Source: Cyanobacterium sp. Dongsha4 (GTDB lineage: Bacteria; Cyanobacteriota; Cyanobacteriia; Cyanobacteriales; Cyanobacteriaceae). From it: a stretch of 64,000 nucleotides of DNA. A model generated the notes under the pieces. That model was not told the DNA's origin. It saw only the letters and a list, made by a program, of their open reading frames with translations, and did no database searches. Shown here piece by piece: positions 23,272 to 33,324 of this stretch. Location of the stretch: contig NZ_CP084098.1 in assembly GCF_036345015.1 (NCBI RefSeq), positions 2,741,326 through 2,805,325 on the forward strand, given 5' to 3'. Made by a program: the position numbers and the translations under genes. Position 1 is the first letter of the stretch; every line of letters begins with the position of its first letter.

Positions 23272-25318
23272 TATTTGTAATGTTTTGCAGTTTTTCCTTG
23301 AGTAATGGCAAGTTGATAGGTTTACTCATATAATCATCCATTCCTGCATTTAAGCATAAGATGCGATCGCAGTCCATAGCATTAGCTGTCATTGCCATAA
23401 TATAAGGTTGTTTTTCTGGGGGGAGATTTTCCCGAATCCATTTAGTGGCGGCGATACCATCCATTTCAGGCATTTGCATATCCATTAATATCAAGTTATA
23501 GTCTTTTTGCTTAAGAAATTGAATTGCATCTAAGCCGTGATTAGCAATATCTGCTTGATAACCTAATTTTTTCAGTGTTAGTGATATGACTTTTTGATTT
23601 ACTAAATTATCTTCAACAATAAGAATTTTGAGGGAAGATTGAGGAGTTGGAGAAGAAACAGAAGAAGAAACCATAGAAGAAGTTTGTGGATTATTACCGA
23701 GGGACAAAACAACCCTAAAATAAAAACTAGAACCTTTATTTTCTTCGCTTTCTAACCAAATTTCTCCTTGCATCATCTCCACTAAGCCTTTACAAATAGC
23801 TAATCCTAAACCTGTGCCACCATACTTGCGGTTAATGGAAGCATCTAATTGAGAAAAAGGTTGAAACAATTTTGATTGTTTATGAAGAGGAATACCGATA
23901 CCTGTATCTTGAACTATAAATAAAATTTGATAAGCTGAGAGTCTATCGTTAGGGTTAATTTTTTTGCCTTTAACAATTATCTTAACTTCCCCTTGTTTAG
24001 TAAATTTCAAAGCATTGGAAACTAAATTGAGTAAGATTTGTCTTAAGCGAATTATATCTCCTAAAAAGTATTCAGGAAGAGAGTCATCTATTTCAAAAGT
24101 CAGGGATAAATTTTTTTCTTGGGCTTGGAATTGCAGTAAATCAATAACCTTTTTGACGCATTGTCTTAGGGAAAAATTTTTTGTTTCTAACTGTAGTTTA
24201 TTGGATTCAATTTTTGAGAAATTCAGAATATCATTGATAATTGTCAGTAAACTTTCTCCACCGTCACGAATGGTGAGTAAAAATTCTTGTTGAATGTCGT
24301 TTAATGAAGTGTCTTCCAAAAGATTAACCATGCCTAAAATGCCATTCATGGGAGTGCGAATTTCATGGCTAATCATTGCTAAAAACTGACTTTTGGCTAA
24401 GTTTGCCGTTTCAGCCTCTTGCTTGGCTTTGATTAATAGTTGATTGCGTTGTTTAAATTCACATAGAAGATGAACGCTCCATCCTAATAAACTAGCTAAG
24501 ATTAAACCAACAATTAGTATAACATGAGGAAGTATTGAGCGATACTTTTTCAGAAAAGAGTTATTGGGAATAATCTTAACTTGCCAATTAATGCCTCGAT
24601 ATTCTAAATCGATGGATTGTTGCCACTGTAAATTATCTTTTGGTGGTGCATAAATGCTACTATAAATTAGTTGGGAATCTTGATAAATAAAAATTTGATA
24701 GCCTTTCCATACCTCTTGACGGAAAACAGAATAAAGGAAGTTATTTAATTTAAAAACCGCAGTAATAAAACCATCGAAGCGAGGGGGTTGATTTTCTCCT
24801 TCATCAATCCAAAGGGGAGTATAAACAATAAAGCCCTTATCCCCTTGAATTAGATTAACGACTGGACTAATATAAGTTTTATCCTCAATAATAGCAGTTT
24901 CGATCGCACTTTTTCTTCTTCCTTCAAACTTAATATAGAGATTTTTAACATCTTCATTACCCTTTTCAGGCACTAACCAAGCTATATAATAATCAGGATT
25001 AACCCATTGAATCGACTGATAACCAGTATAATCTTGAATATATTGAAGAGCATCTTTTTCCCATCTTTCTTTGGGAGTGCCTTTTTCTATCTCCCATCGT
25101 TGTTGCATTCTTTCTAAGGCTAACACTCTTGTTTTTAACTCTAACTCTGTTTTTTGTCGTAAAGAAATTAACTGAGTTTGCACTAAATTTTCTACTTGGC
25201 GGTGATTATATTCCTCCAGAAAAAGAAAAGTTACCATACTAACTATAGCCATTCCTACCCCTATGGATATAGATATAATTGTCTGAGGTTTACGCCACAG
25301 AGGGTTAAATATTTTCAT
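23261..25318 (-). CDS. CHASE-domain hybrid sensor histidine kinase
   Basis: The product is 685 residues: transmembrane helix ~14-34, an extracytoplasmic CHASE-type sensor ~60-230 (VNPDYYIAWLVP, FDGFITAVFKL), a second helix ~265-287, a HisKA dimerisation domain with His318 in [12 protein letters not shown], a HATPase domain ([19 protein letters not shown]), and a C-terminal receiver with Asp613 in LMDMQMPEMDG. CHASE domains sense small extracellular ligands. All catalytic motifs are intact, so phosphorelay to a separate Hpt or response regulator is expected; none lies beside it. It follows the ABC ATPase gene by 56 bp on the same strand. Confidence 0.9.
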   Translation of the reverse strand: MKIFNPLWRKPQTIISISIGVGMAIVSMVTFLFLEEYNHRQVENLVQTQLISLRQKTELELKTRVLALERMQQRWEIEKGTPKERWEKDALQYIQDYTGYQSIQWVNPDYYIAWLVPEKGNEDVKNLYIKFEGRRKSAIETAIIEDKTYISPVVNLIQGDKGFIVYTPLWIDEGENQPPRFDGFITAVFKLNNFLYSVFRQEVWKGYQIFIYQDSQLIYSSIYAPPKDNLQWQQSIDLEYRGINWQVKIIPNNSFLKKYRSILPHVILIVGLILASLLGWSVHLLCEFKQRNQLLIKAKQEAETANLAKSQFLAMISHEIRTPMNGILGMVNLLEDTSLNDIQQEFLLTIRDGGESLLTIINDILNFSKIESNKLQLETKNFSLRQCVKKVIDLLQFQAQEKNLSLTFEIDDSLPEYFLGDIIRLRQILLNLVSNALKFTKQGEVKIIVKGKKINPNDRLSAYQILFIVQDTGIGIPLHKQSKLFQPFSQLDASINRKYGGTGLGLAICKGLVEMMQGEIWLESEENKGSSFYFRVVLSLGNNPQTSSMVSSSVSSPTPQSSLKILIVEDNLVNQKVISLTLKKLGYQADIANHGLDAIQFLKQKDYNLILMDMQMPEMDGIAATKWIRENLPPEKQPYIMAMTANAMDCDRILCLNAGMDDYMSKPINLPLLKEKLQNITNING

Positions 25319-25374
25319 CGATATAAGGAATGAGTAGTGAGATTAAAGCATTTAATTAAATATTTGGGGAGGAA

Positions 25375-26328
25375 TTAATTGTTAACCGATATATTTTCTT
25401 GAGTAGTCAATTGAAGGAAGACTTCCTCCAAAGAGGCTTTTAAGCGTTTCATTTCATAAATTCCTATGCCTTCATGAACTAAAATAGAGGCTATTTCTTT
25501 ACCTACTTCAGAATCATTGTTCAACGACAATTTTATTATAAAACGATTATCAATTCCTGTTATGGGTTCAATGATAATTTTATCAATTGCGTCTATTTTT
25601 TCCAGTTTAGAGGTTAAACTACTAACTTCTCCTTCCACCTCTAAGTGATAACCCTTATTATTAAGTTGTTGTAAAAGTTCCTCTGTTTTCCCTGTAGCGA
25701 TTACCATACCCTGATTAATTATGGTGACTGTATCACAAGTCATGGTTACTTCAGGTAAGATATGGGTGGATAAAATAATAGTTTTTTCTTTTGCCAAACT
25801 TTTAATTAAATTACGCACCTCAATAATCTGTCGAGGGTCTAAACCAACCGTAGGTTCATCTAAAATAATAACAGGAGGATCATGAATTATGGCTTGGGCA
25901 ATACCCACTCTCTGACGGTATCCCTTTGATAATTTCCCAATAATACTATTGGCACGATCTTCTATTTGACATAATTCTATGGCTTTTTTAAGCAGTGAAG
26001 TGCGATCGCATCTAGGAATATTTTTAATTTTCCCGACAAAATCGAGATATTCTGTCACCGTCATTTCTGGATAGAGAGGGGGATTTTCAGGTAAATAACC
26101 GATTCTTTCTCTAACAGCAAGAGGATTTTCATGGACTTCAAAACCATCAATAATAGCTTTACCAGTAGTCGCAGGGATATAACCACTCAGAATGCGCATG
26201 GTGGTGGTTTTTCCTGCACCATTTGCCCCCAATAAACCCAAAATTGAGCCTTTTTCAACAGAAAAGGAAATATCCTTGATTGCTTGGGTTGAACCGTAGT
26301 TTTTACTTAATTTTTCGACCGTAATCAT
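25375..26328 (-). CDS. ABC-2 type transporter ATP-binding protein
   Basis: The product is 317 residues: Walker A GANGAGKTTTMRI, signature LSKGYRQRVGIAQA, Walker B VIILDEPTVGLDP, and a ~90-residue C-terminal domain. It resembles the NatA/GldA branch of ATPases that work with ABC-2 permeases. Cyanobacterial members are usually next to a permease and a GldG-like protein. No permease gene lies here, so the partner must be elsewhere. The substrate is unknown. Confidence 0.85.
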   Translation of the reverse strand: MITVEKLSKNYGSTQAIKDISFSVEKGSILGLLGANGAGKTTTMRILSGYIPATTGKAIIDGFEVHENPLAVRERIGYLPENPPLYPEMTVTEYLDFVGKIKNIPRCDRTSLLKKAIELCQIEDRANSIIGKLSKGYRQRVGIAQAIIHDPPVIILDEPTVGLDPRQIIEVRNLIKSLAKEKTIILSTHILPEVTMTCDTVTIINQGMVIATGKTEELLQQLNNKGYHLEVEGEVSSLTSKLEKIDAIDKIIIEPITGIDNRFIIKLSLNNDSEVGKEIASILVHEGIGIYEMKRLKASLEEVFLQLTTQENISVNN

Positions 26329-26494
26329 TGTTTTTTAACTTCAGTTCAGTTTAAGAATATCAGATAAGGTTAGGTGTCAGGTTTCAGGTTTCAGGTTGCA
26401 GGTGTTAGGGAAATGAGTTAGGAGTTAGAAATCGTTAATTATAAACTATTTACCTTTGCCCATTGCCCTTTTAACTTTGCCCTTTTCTTAAAAG
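26329..26494. repeat. Intergenic dispersed-repeat cluster
   Basis: The gap consists largely of GTCAGGTTTCAGGTT-type tandem words, GGAGTTAG units and TGCCCTTTT(AACTT) units. The same set of words recurs at 27320-27558, 30145-30325, 46735-46865 and 51520-51665. No gene is seen. Confidence 0.6.
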
Positions 26495-27319
26495 TTATAG
26501 CAAACTATCCATTAACTCCATAATTTTGATTGCTTCAGGATGAATTGAGTCTTTTTCCTCTGTTTCCTTGGCAATAGCAGACTCTAGTAAACCTTTCATG
26601 GCAATTAACTTAAGGCTATTTTCCGCAAAGGTAGCACTAATAGCTTCAGCAGAGTTCGTATAACCGATCGCACCTAAGTCCATCAAAGCTGATCTTCTCA
26701 ATTGTAGCTCTTTTCCTTGCAAAGCAGTAACAAGAATTTCTCCATAACTATCCTCTTCTGTTAGTTGATACATTGCTCTCGCCGCTCCATAAGCCACTTT
26801 AGGAATAGGGTGCTTCAGAAAAGGCTTAATTAAATTTAGGGCATTTTTTGCCTTTAAAGTGCCTAAAGCCTCAATAATCGCCTCATAAGGTTCATGGGGA
26901 TGAGGTTTCCCTAGGGGTGTACCCTTACCATATTCTGTCAATTCTTCCCCTTCAACCGCCGTTTCTAATAAATTCATCAAAGATGCGATCGCTCTTGTAT
27001 CATTTAACATTTCTAGGGCTTGGGCGGCAGATTCACGGACATAATAATCATCACAATCCAAGCATTTAATTAGAGGTTCAACAGACCGATTAAAACCCAA
27101 TTTTCCTAGGGCTTTAGCGGCATTTCTGCGCAGGGGAAAACCACCATCAGGGGCGCGATCTTCTTTATCTTCTAAAGCCTGAATTAGAGCATTTACTGCC
27201 TCATCTGTGGCAACTCTGAACTTGCCCAACCACCAAGCGGCATAGTACCTCATACCAAGGTCTTCTTTTTGTAGTAAGTTAGCTATTGCTTTTTCTGGAG
27301 TTAAATTTGCTTCTGTCAC
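26495..27319 (-). CDS. cpcE: Phycocyanobilin lyase subunit alpha (CpcE)
   Basis: The product is 274 residues of HEAT/PBS-lyase repeats. Characteristic strings are MRYYAAWWLGKFRV, GGFPLRRNAAKALGKLG and CDDYYVRESAAQALE. With CpcF it attaches phycocyanobilin to Cys84 of the phycocyanin alpha subunit in the cytoplasm. cpcF and the cpc structural genes are not in the window; unlinked cpcE and cpcF are known in other unicellular cyanobacteria. The length is normal for the family. Confidence 0.93.
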   Translation of the reverse strand: MTEANLTPEKAIANLLQKEDLGMRYYAAWWLGKFRVATDEAVNALIQALEDKEDRAPDGGFPLRRNAAKALGKLGFNRSVEPLIKCLDCDDYYVRESAAQALEMLNDTRAIASLMNLLETAVEGEELTEYGKGTPLGKPHPHEPYEAIIEALGTLKAKNALNLIKPFLKHPIPKVAYGAARAMYQLTEEDSYGEILVTALQGKELQLRRSALMDLGAIGYTNSAEAISATFAENSLKLIAMKGLLESAIAKETEEKDSIHPEAIKIMELMDSLL

Positions 27320-27558
27320 GGTTTTTTTTAGTTAATGAATAATAAGGGGTGTAGATTTCAGAGTTAGGTAAGAGGTTATCAGATTGTAGGTGTTTGTTGG
27401 ATATTGGGGACGAGATGAGAGGGGGAGTAGGGTATTAGGGAGAAACAAGTAATGAGTTAGGAGTTAGAAGTTAAGAGTTAGAAATCGTTAATTATAAACT
27501 ATTTACCTTTCCCCTTGCCCTTTTCTATCAGTATCTCTTATCTGCTTCAGGAGTGTAA

Positions 27559-28830
27559 TTAATTTTTCTTGTCAGGAAATAAATCATCAAGGGATTCGAT
27601 GGTATCTTCTGAGGGAATTTCCTTTTCTTTATCTTCCTCTTGAGTGTCTGTTTGAATGGATATTCCCTCTTCTATGACGAGATTTTCTGCTTGAGAAGTG
27701 GCAGTGGTTTCTATTTCGGATTCAGTGTTTACATTCTCCTCCATGACTTCTATCTTTTCTTCTGTTATCTTTGTTTCTACCTCTTCAAACTCATTTTCCT
27801 TCTCTTCTTCCACAACTACTGATTTATCTTTTATTTCTTCGTTGGTTTCTTCTTCTGAATCGATAATTAACTCTTCTTCTAAGGCTTTTTCCTCAACGTC
27901 TTCTTGAGATATTTCACTTACTTCCTCGTTATCTTTTTCTTCCTCCAGTGTTTTTTCTGTAACATCTAGGTTTGCGATCGCTTCTTCTACTTCTACGGCG
28001 GTGGATTCAGGGTCAATTTCTTCCTCTAAATCATCAATTTCATCCAAAAGGGATTCTGGTAATTCATCCTTAACCGATGTGGAAGAAGTTTCGGCGGGTG
28101 ATTTGCGGAAAATATTTCTAATTCGACCAAATAAGTTTGTTGTTGGCTTATTTTCTGTTGTTTCTGTCACATCCTCTGAGATAGCATCTACATTATCTAT
28201 TTCTATCTCCTCATCATCTGGGGTAGCATCGATTTTTTCTTCTTCTTTATCCTCATCACTAATTGCTATGTCTTTTTCCAACTGAGGAGGGGAAGTTACT
28301 TCTTCTATGGTGTCTTTAATAACTTCTTCCCTATATGGTTTAATTTCTGTTTCCGTTGGCGGATTTTTAACTGGAGTTTCTTCTTTTGTGGTTGAAGCGA
28401 CGGGGGTGGCAGTTTCTTCTTTTTCTTCTGAAGGAGTGGTGAGAGTCTCTGATGGTTTTTCTGGTTGGCTAGTTGTAACAACGGATTTTTTCTTACCTAA
28501 CTGAGATACCTTTGCCAACAGTTGGGCTATAAATGTTAGCACTGAAAACCCTTCTAAGGCTTGGTTAGATTGAGATTCTGCTGTCTGGGCTTGTCTTAGT
28601 TTAGTATTTTCCCAAATAAATGCGATCGCCACTGCAACTCCTGCACATTGTCCTAATAATACAGCACCAGTTATTCTACCTGCACAAATCCATAACACAA
28701 GGGCATAAAATAAGCCTAAACCACTCCATAAAAAATCATCTTTCCTGTGTATTTTGGGACGGATAAAAGCATTTATATATAGAGATAAACTGGTTATTGC
28801 TACAAGAATTGCCAGAAAATAAGCTAACAT
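27559..28830 (-). CDS. Ycf66 family protein with long acidic tail
   Basis: The product is 423 residues. Residues 1-85 hold three hydrophobic helices and match the Ycf66 N-terminal domain (PKIHRKDDFLWSGLGLFYAL, GAVLLGQCAGVAVAIAFIWE). From ~120 on, the protein is a highly charged Glu/Thr/Ser-rich tail with many EEE and DEE runs and no fold that I recognise. A short RIRNIFRKS basic patch lies near the middle. Ycf66 is conserved in cyanobacteria and some plastids and its role is not established. This copy looks longer than usual because of the tail. Confidence 0.82.
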   Translation of the reverse strand: MLAYFLAILVAITSLSLYINAFIRPKIHRKDDFLWSGLGLFYALVLWICAGRITGAVLLGQCAGVAVAIAFIWENTKLRQAQTAESQSNQALEGFSVLTFIAQLLAKVSQLGKKKSVVTTSQPEKPSETLTTPSEEKEETATPVASTTKEETPVKNPPTETEIKPYREEVIKDTIEEVTSPPQLEKDIAISDEDKEEEKIDATPDDEEIEIDNVDAISEDVTETTENKPTTNLFGRIRNIFRKSPAETSSTSVKDELPESLLDEIDDLEEEIDPESTAVEVEEAIANLDVTEKTLEEEKDNEEVSEISQEDVEEKALEEELIIDSEEETNEEIKDKSVVVEEEKENEFEEVETKITEEKIEVMEENVNTESEIETTATSQAENLVIEEGISIQTDTQEEDKEKEIPSEDTIESLDDLFPDKKN

Positions 28831-29106
28831 CGCTTTTTTACCTTTTATAGATTATTTCTGTGATTATTATAAGTCATTAGTTCAATTAACAATTAGGAAA
28901 AGTTAAAAGGCAAGAGGCAACCCCCTCTGTGTCTCCCCTTTTAAGGTGAGAAGGGTAAAAGTGTTTAATTAACACTAACCCCAACACCCTAATACCCCAA
29001 CTAGGGTTATAAGAAAATAATCGTTACATTTCTTTTCGTTAGTTATGAAGTGTATAACTCTGGTGATAAGCTAAAAAATGCACTAAATTTAAGAAACAAA
29101 TATATA

Positions 29107-30144
29107 ATGAGCGAATTGCCTTGTCTATTACGGGTTGCCCGTGGTGAAGTTTTAGATCGTCCTCCTGTATGGATGATGCGTCAAGCAGGTAGATATATGA
29201 AAGTCTATCGTGATTTGAGAGATAAATATCCTAGTTTCCGTGAACGTTCGGAAAATCCTGATTTAGCTATTGAAATTTCCCTTCAACCTTGGCGCGCTTT
29301 TCAGCCTGACGGGGTAATTATGTTTTCTGATATTTTAACTCCTTTACCCGGTATGGGTATTCCTTTTGATATTATCGAAAGTAAAGGTCCTATTATTGAT
29401 CCTCCTATTCGTAGTTTGGCTCAAATCGAGCAGTTACATCCTCTACAACCAGAGGAGTCTTTACCCTTTATTAAAACTATCCTTAATACTTTACGTCAGG
29501 AAGTTGGTAATAAATCAACGGTTTTAGGATTTGTGGGTGCGCCTTGGACTTTGGCGGCTTATGCTATTGAGGGTAAAAGCTCTAAAAATTATGCTGTGAT
29601 TAAAAGTATGGCTTTTTCCGAGCCTGATATGCTTCACAAATTGCTAGGTAAAATTGCAGATGCGATCGCAACTTATGTACGTTATCAAATCGACTGTGGA
29701 GCTCAAGTAGTTCAGATGTTTGATTCTTGGGCAGGAGAATTAAGCCCTCAAGACTATGAAACTTTTGCTTTACCCTATCAAAAAAGAGTAGTAGAACAAG
29801 TTAAAGCCACTCATCCTGATACCCCTTTAATTCTCTATATTAGTGGTAGTGCAGGAGTTTTGGAAAGAATGGGACAATCTGGGGTTGACATTGTTAGCGT
29901 CGATTGGACTGTAGATATGGCAGAAGCGAGACAAAGACTCGGTAAAGAGATGAAGGTGCAAGGAAATATTGACCCCGGAGTTTTATTTGGCTCACCAGAA
30001 TTCATTAGGGAAAGAATCCATGATACTGTTGCAAAAGCAGGAAAAGGAGGACATATTCTTAATTTAGGCCATGGTGTTTTAGTGGGAACTCCTGAAGACC
30101 ATGTTAGGGTTTTCTTTGAAACTGCTAAATCTATTAGATATTAA
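29107..30144 (+). CDS. hemE: Uroporphyrinogen decarboxylase
   Basis: The product is 345 residues from the ATG at 29107 ([14 protein letters not shown]). A further upstream ATG at 29050 would add 19 residues unlike the family, so the shorter form is chosen. Signature sequences are [35 protein letters not shown] and GNIDPGVL. The enzyme removes four carboxyl groups from uroporphyrinogen III to give coproporphyrinogen III, shared by haem and chlorophyll synthesis. It is monocistronic or followed by the TspO gene 181 bp downstream. Confidence 0.97.
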   Translation: MSELPCLLRVARGEVLDRPPVWMMRQAGRYMKVYRDLRDKYPSFRERSENPDLAIEISLQPWRAFQPDGVIMFSDILTPLPGMGIPFDIIESKGPIIDPPIRSLAQIEQLHPLQPEESLPFIKTILNTLRQEVGNKSTVLGFVGAPWTLAAYAIEGKSSKNYAVIKSMAFSEPDMLHKLLGKIADAIATYVRYQIDCGAQVVQMFDSWAGELSPQDYETFALPYQKRVVEQVKATHPDTPLILYISGSAGVLERMGQSGVDIVSVDWTVDMAEARQRLGKEMKVQGNIDPGVLFGSPEFIRERIHDTVAKAGKGGHILNLGHGVLVGTPEDHVRVFFETAKSIRY

Positions 30145-30208
30145 TTGATATAGGAAAGGGCAAGGGGCAAAGAGCAAAAGGCAATTAGTGAATAGTGAAT
30201 AATTAAAA

Positions 30209-30287
30209 ACTCCTAACTCCTAACTCCTAACTCCTAACTCGTTTCTCCCCAATCCCCTAACCCCGAACTCCGAACTCCGAACTCCGA
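30209..30287. repeat. Heptanucleotide tandem repeats (ACTCCTA)n and (CGAACTC)n
   Basis: Two short tandem heptamer arrays lie between hemE and the TspO gene, at about 30209-30240 and 30264-30287. They are STRR-type repeats common in cyanobacterial spacers. Confidence 0.85.
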
Positions 30288-30325
30288 TGTTATCTTTGAA
30301 AAAAGAGTTTACCCCTTGCTTTTAA

Positions 30326-30802
30326 ATGTTTTTACCTTCTTGGCTAATAATAGGTGCGATCGCACTTTTGTTGAGCATTGTTATTAATCGCATACCTGCC
30401 GATGATTTACGTTGGTTTTTTCGGCTTAAACGTCCCTCATGGTTAACTTTTGAGTTTCTTATTCCCTTTATTTGGATTTTTATTTTTGTCTGTTTAGTCT
30501 TATCTGCTAGTTTGGTTTGGGATAGTAATATCAATCTTTTTCCCAAAATAACATTTATGTCTGCCTACGTCATCTTACAAATGTCCATACTTGCTTATAC
30601 AAGAGTAATGTGTGCTGTGCGTAGTTTAGTGGTAGGAACTGCGATCGGGGCTTTTGGCTTTTTTATTGGTTTAATTTTGGCTTTTTTCGTGGCAAAAGTC
30701 GATTATTCTGCATTGGCTCTATTGATGCCATATCTTTTGTGGAGTCCTATTGGTACTTATGTTACATGGGCAATGATTCCTTTAAATCGTAGTGATATAT
30801 GA
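30326..30802 (+). CDS. TspO/MBR family membrane protein (1)
   Basis: The product is 158 residues with about five membrane helices and the family pattern (LKRPSWLTFEFLIPFIWIFI, PYLLWSPIGTYVTWAM). Members bind porphyrins or related ligands and act in stress and tetrapyrrole control. The Trp-rich cavity motif is only partly kept, as is usual in this cyanobacterial branch. The position downstream of hemE fits a tetrapyrrole link, but the repeat-filled gap makes a common transcript uncertain. Confidence 0.8.
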   Translation: MFLPSWLIIGAIALLLSIVINRIPADDLRWFFRLKRPSWLTFEFLIPFIWIFIFVCLVLSASLVWDSNINLFPKITFMSAYVILQMSILAYTRVMCAVRSLVVGTAIGAFGFFIGLILAFFVAKVDYSALALLMPYLLWSPIGTYVTWAMIPLNRSDI

Positions 30803-30811
30803 TATGTAGTT

Positions 30812-31015
30812 ACCTGAGTTATACGAAAAAAGTATTGAAAAATAATGAGTTAAGACTTATGAATTAGCGAAATTTTCCTCGAAAAAATCAATTTTAATAA
30901 TTTTTTTATCAATTATTATTACTATTCCCTATTCTCTTCTCCACTTTTAGGGGGAGACACAGAGGGGTTTTCCCTGTTCTTTACCTTAACTGGCAATTTT
31001 ATATCGAACTCATGT
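30812..31015. mobile_element. Degenerate MITE-like element, copy C
   Basis: It starts ACCTGAGTTATACG and ends CGAACTCATGT, a diverged pair of the terminal repeats of copies A and B. The first ~130 bp match copy B in order (AAAAAAGTAT, GAAAAATAA, TCAATTTTAA). The last part has been replaced by another dispersed repeat (GGGGGAGACACAGAGGGG). No clear target duplication is seen. Confidence 0.5.
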
Positions 31016-31020
31016 TTTCA

Positions 31021-32025
31021 TTAAATAAAAATTTTTCCATCAGGCATGGTTGCACCCTCTAAAATAGCCTCTGACAGATTAACTCCCGATAAGTCTGCAT
31101 CCCTCAAACTAGCACCACTTAAATTGGTATCTTTTAATATCGCCCCATTGAGACAAGCACCCCAAAGATAAGCACCTCGCAAGTTTGCCCCTGTTAAATC
31201 TGCACCTCTTAGATTAACTAAGTTCAAATTAGCAAAACTTAAGTCAGCATTGCGTAAATCTGTTTCACTGAGATTACTTTTCATTAAGTTAGCTTGTATT
31301 ATTTCTGCTCCTTTCATTTGCCCGTGATACAATTGGACATTTTTTAAATTGGCTTTGTGCAAAACACTGCGACGTAAGAAAGCACCAGTGAGATTACTTC
31401 CAGAAAAATCCGCCCCATAAAGTTTTGTACCACTTAATTTTGCTTCTTCTAAATCCATCCCACTAAAATTCAAACCGTGTAAGTCTAAACCGTTAAGAAA
31501 TGCTCCTTTTAATTTTATGCCGTATAAGGTTGCCCCCCTTAAGTTTGCACCGCTCAACCTCGCATGGTTTAAATTTGTCCAATTTAGATTTGCCCCTTGT
31601 AAATTCGCACCCCTAAGATTAATTCCATCGAGATTTGCACCACATAAGTTAACCCCTGGTAGATTTGCCATGTAGAGACTTACCCATGTTAAAATAGCAC
31701 CGCTTAATGTTGCTCCCTGTAAATCCGCTTTATGTAATTGAGCTCCTCTTAAATCTGCTTTGGTTAAATCGGCTTCTATCAGTTGAGCTTCTTTTAACTT
31801 AACAAAACTTAAATTTGCCCCATACAAAAATGCTCCTCTTAAATCTGATTCTAAAAGAAAACAACGTTCCAAATCTGACCATGCAAGATGGGTTTCAATC
31901 AGTTTGGAGTAAGAAAAGTTGGAATTACTTAGTTTCATTCCACTTAAATTACTTTTGCTTAAGTTAGTATTGCGAAAATCTCGATCGCCCTCTTGATAGC
32001 GTTTAATAACATCGGTAACAGTCAT
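31021..32025 (-). CDS. Pentapeptide repeat protein
   Basis: The product is 334 residues, almost entirely A(D/N)LxX pentapeptides (LRGANLQGANLNWTNLNHA is typical), which form a right-handed quadrilateral beta-helix. A short N-terminal cap (MTVTDVIKRYQEGDRDFRN) precedes them. There is no signal peptide, so it is probably cytoplasmic. Cyanobacteria carry many such genes and their functions are mostly unknown. A good Shine-Dalgarno sequence (AAGGAGAAAAGG) lies just before the ATG. Confidence 0.9.
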   Translation of the reverse strand: MTVTDVIKRYQEGDRDFRNTNLSKSNLSGMKLSNSNFSYSKLIETHLAWSDLERCFLLESDLRGAFLYGANLSFVKLKEAQLIEADLTKADLRGAQLHKADLQGATLSGAILTWVSLYMANLPGVNLCGANLDGINLRGANLQGANLNWTNLNHARLSGANLRGATLYGIKLKGAFLNGLDLHGLNFSGMDLEEAKLSGTKLYGADFSGSNLTGAFLRRSVLHKANLKNVQLYHGQMKGAEIIQANLMKSNLSETDLRNADLSFANLNLVNLRGADLTGANLRGAYLWGACLNGAILKDTNLSGASLRDADLSGVNLSEAILEGATMPDGKIFI

Positions 32026-32236
32026 TTCCTTTTCTCCTTAAAAGATAGCGAAATGGGGTATCAAATCATTTCTTATTAACTGATAACATTAAATGAAAAA
32101 AACAACCTCTATCTATATTTTATATTCTTTGATTTATCTCTCATTTTTTATCAACAAATCCACACTAAATTTATCGAAACTTGATTTTTATTAATAAAAA
32201 TACATATCATCTGAGTTTGGAGTTAAGAGTTTGTGG

Positions 32237-33133
32237 TTACAATTTTTTCTTAATAGAATAAGTGACTCCCAACAATAGAATAAAAGCACCGATGATAACT
32301 AACAACTGAGGTATTTCTTGAAAAAACCACCATGCAAATAAACTGGAAATAACAGGCTCAAATAAAATCAATAAAGAAATAGTAGTAGGGGAAAAATATT
32401 TTAAAGACCAATTTAAACTTGTATGACCAATTATTTGAGAGATAATAGCCATTAAAATTAAATAGATATAAATATTGAGGGAATGACCTCCATAGCTAGT
32501 TCCGAAAAGGAGTGGTAAAGGTAATAAACATAATGCTCCTGTGAGGTAAGCAATAATAATGTACTGTTTTGTGGTCAATCCTTTCTGCTGTGCTAATGTG
32601 CCTAGTAAGATATAGCCACTAGCAAACCAACTACCCATTAATGCTAGTATTGCACCTAACAAGGGATTTGAGCTAAAACTATTACCATCATGGGCAAAGG
32701 CAATCAATACACTACCTAAGAGTGCGATCGCAATACCAATAATGGTTTTTCGAGTTAATTTTTGTCCTAAACACCACCAAGAAAGCAAAGCCACCCACAA
32801 GGGATTGGTAGTTACGAGACTAACCGAAGCGGCAATGGAGGTAAAACCTAATGAACTTATCCATGTGGCAAAATGTAGCCCCAAACAAATACCAGCCCCT
32901 AAGCCATAATAAACACCAGAATTATTTTTCTTGATTTTCCATAAATCACCATAAGAGGGAATTAAGAGAAGAGCAGAAATTATTAACCTACTCGAAGCGA
33001 TAAATAAACTAAATCCAATGGTAACTTCATTTATTTCCTGTTGAGATAAACGCACAAATATAGCGGCTAAAGAAACACAGATAATGCCAACTCCTAGAAT
33101 AGTTCTTTTTTGCCAGTATGATGGAATGTTCAC
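32237..33133 (-). CDS. EamA/DMT superfamily transporter
   Basis: The product is 298 residues with ten predicted membrane helices in two EamA halves (FVRLSQQEINEVTIGFSLFI in the first, GWSFASGY-like start of the second; final helix VIIGAFILLLGVTYSI). It is a drug/metabolite-type permease of the inner membrane. The substrate cannot be told from sequence. It stands alone. Confidence 0.85.
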   Translation of the reverse strand: MNIPSYWQKRTILGVGIICVSLAAIFVRLSQQEINEVTIGFSLFIASSRLIISALLLIPSYGDLWKIKKNNSGVYYGLGAGICLGLHFATWISSLGFTSIAASVSLVTTNPLWVALLSWWCLGQKLTRKTIIGIAIALLGSVLIAFAHDGNSFSSNPLLGAILALMGSWFASGYILLGTLAQQKGLTTKQYIIIAYLTGALCLLPLPLLFGTSYGGHSLNIYIYLILMAIISQIIGHTSLNWSLKYFSPTTISLLILFEPVISSLFAWWFFQEIPQLLVIIGAFILLLGVTYSIKKKL

Positions 33134-33324
33134 TTATGAAAAATTGTATGTATATTTTTTAAATTTTTATGATGAATGATATAAACAAAAATTAATAATA
33201 ATTAATAATATATTATCTTTCTGTCTTTTATTTCCTTACTGAAGTATAGTAAATTTAGATGCAAACTAGCTTATAATTTAGATACCCAATGATAAATACT
33301 AAATAACATTTTAGGGAGTTCAAT

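Noticed and set aside
29050-29106. Upstream start of hemE
   Set aside because: The 19 extra residues do not resemble HemE N-termini; MSELP at 29107 does.
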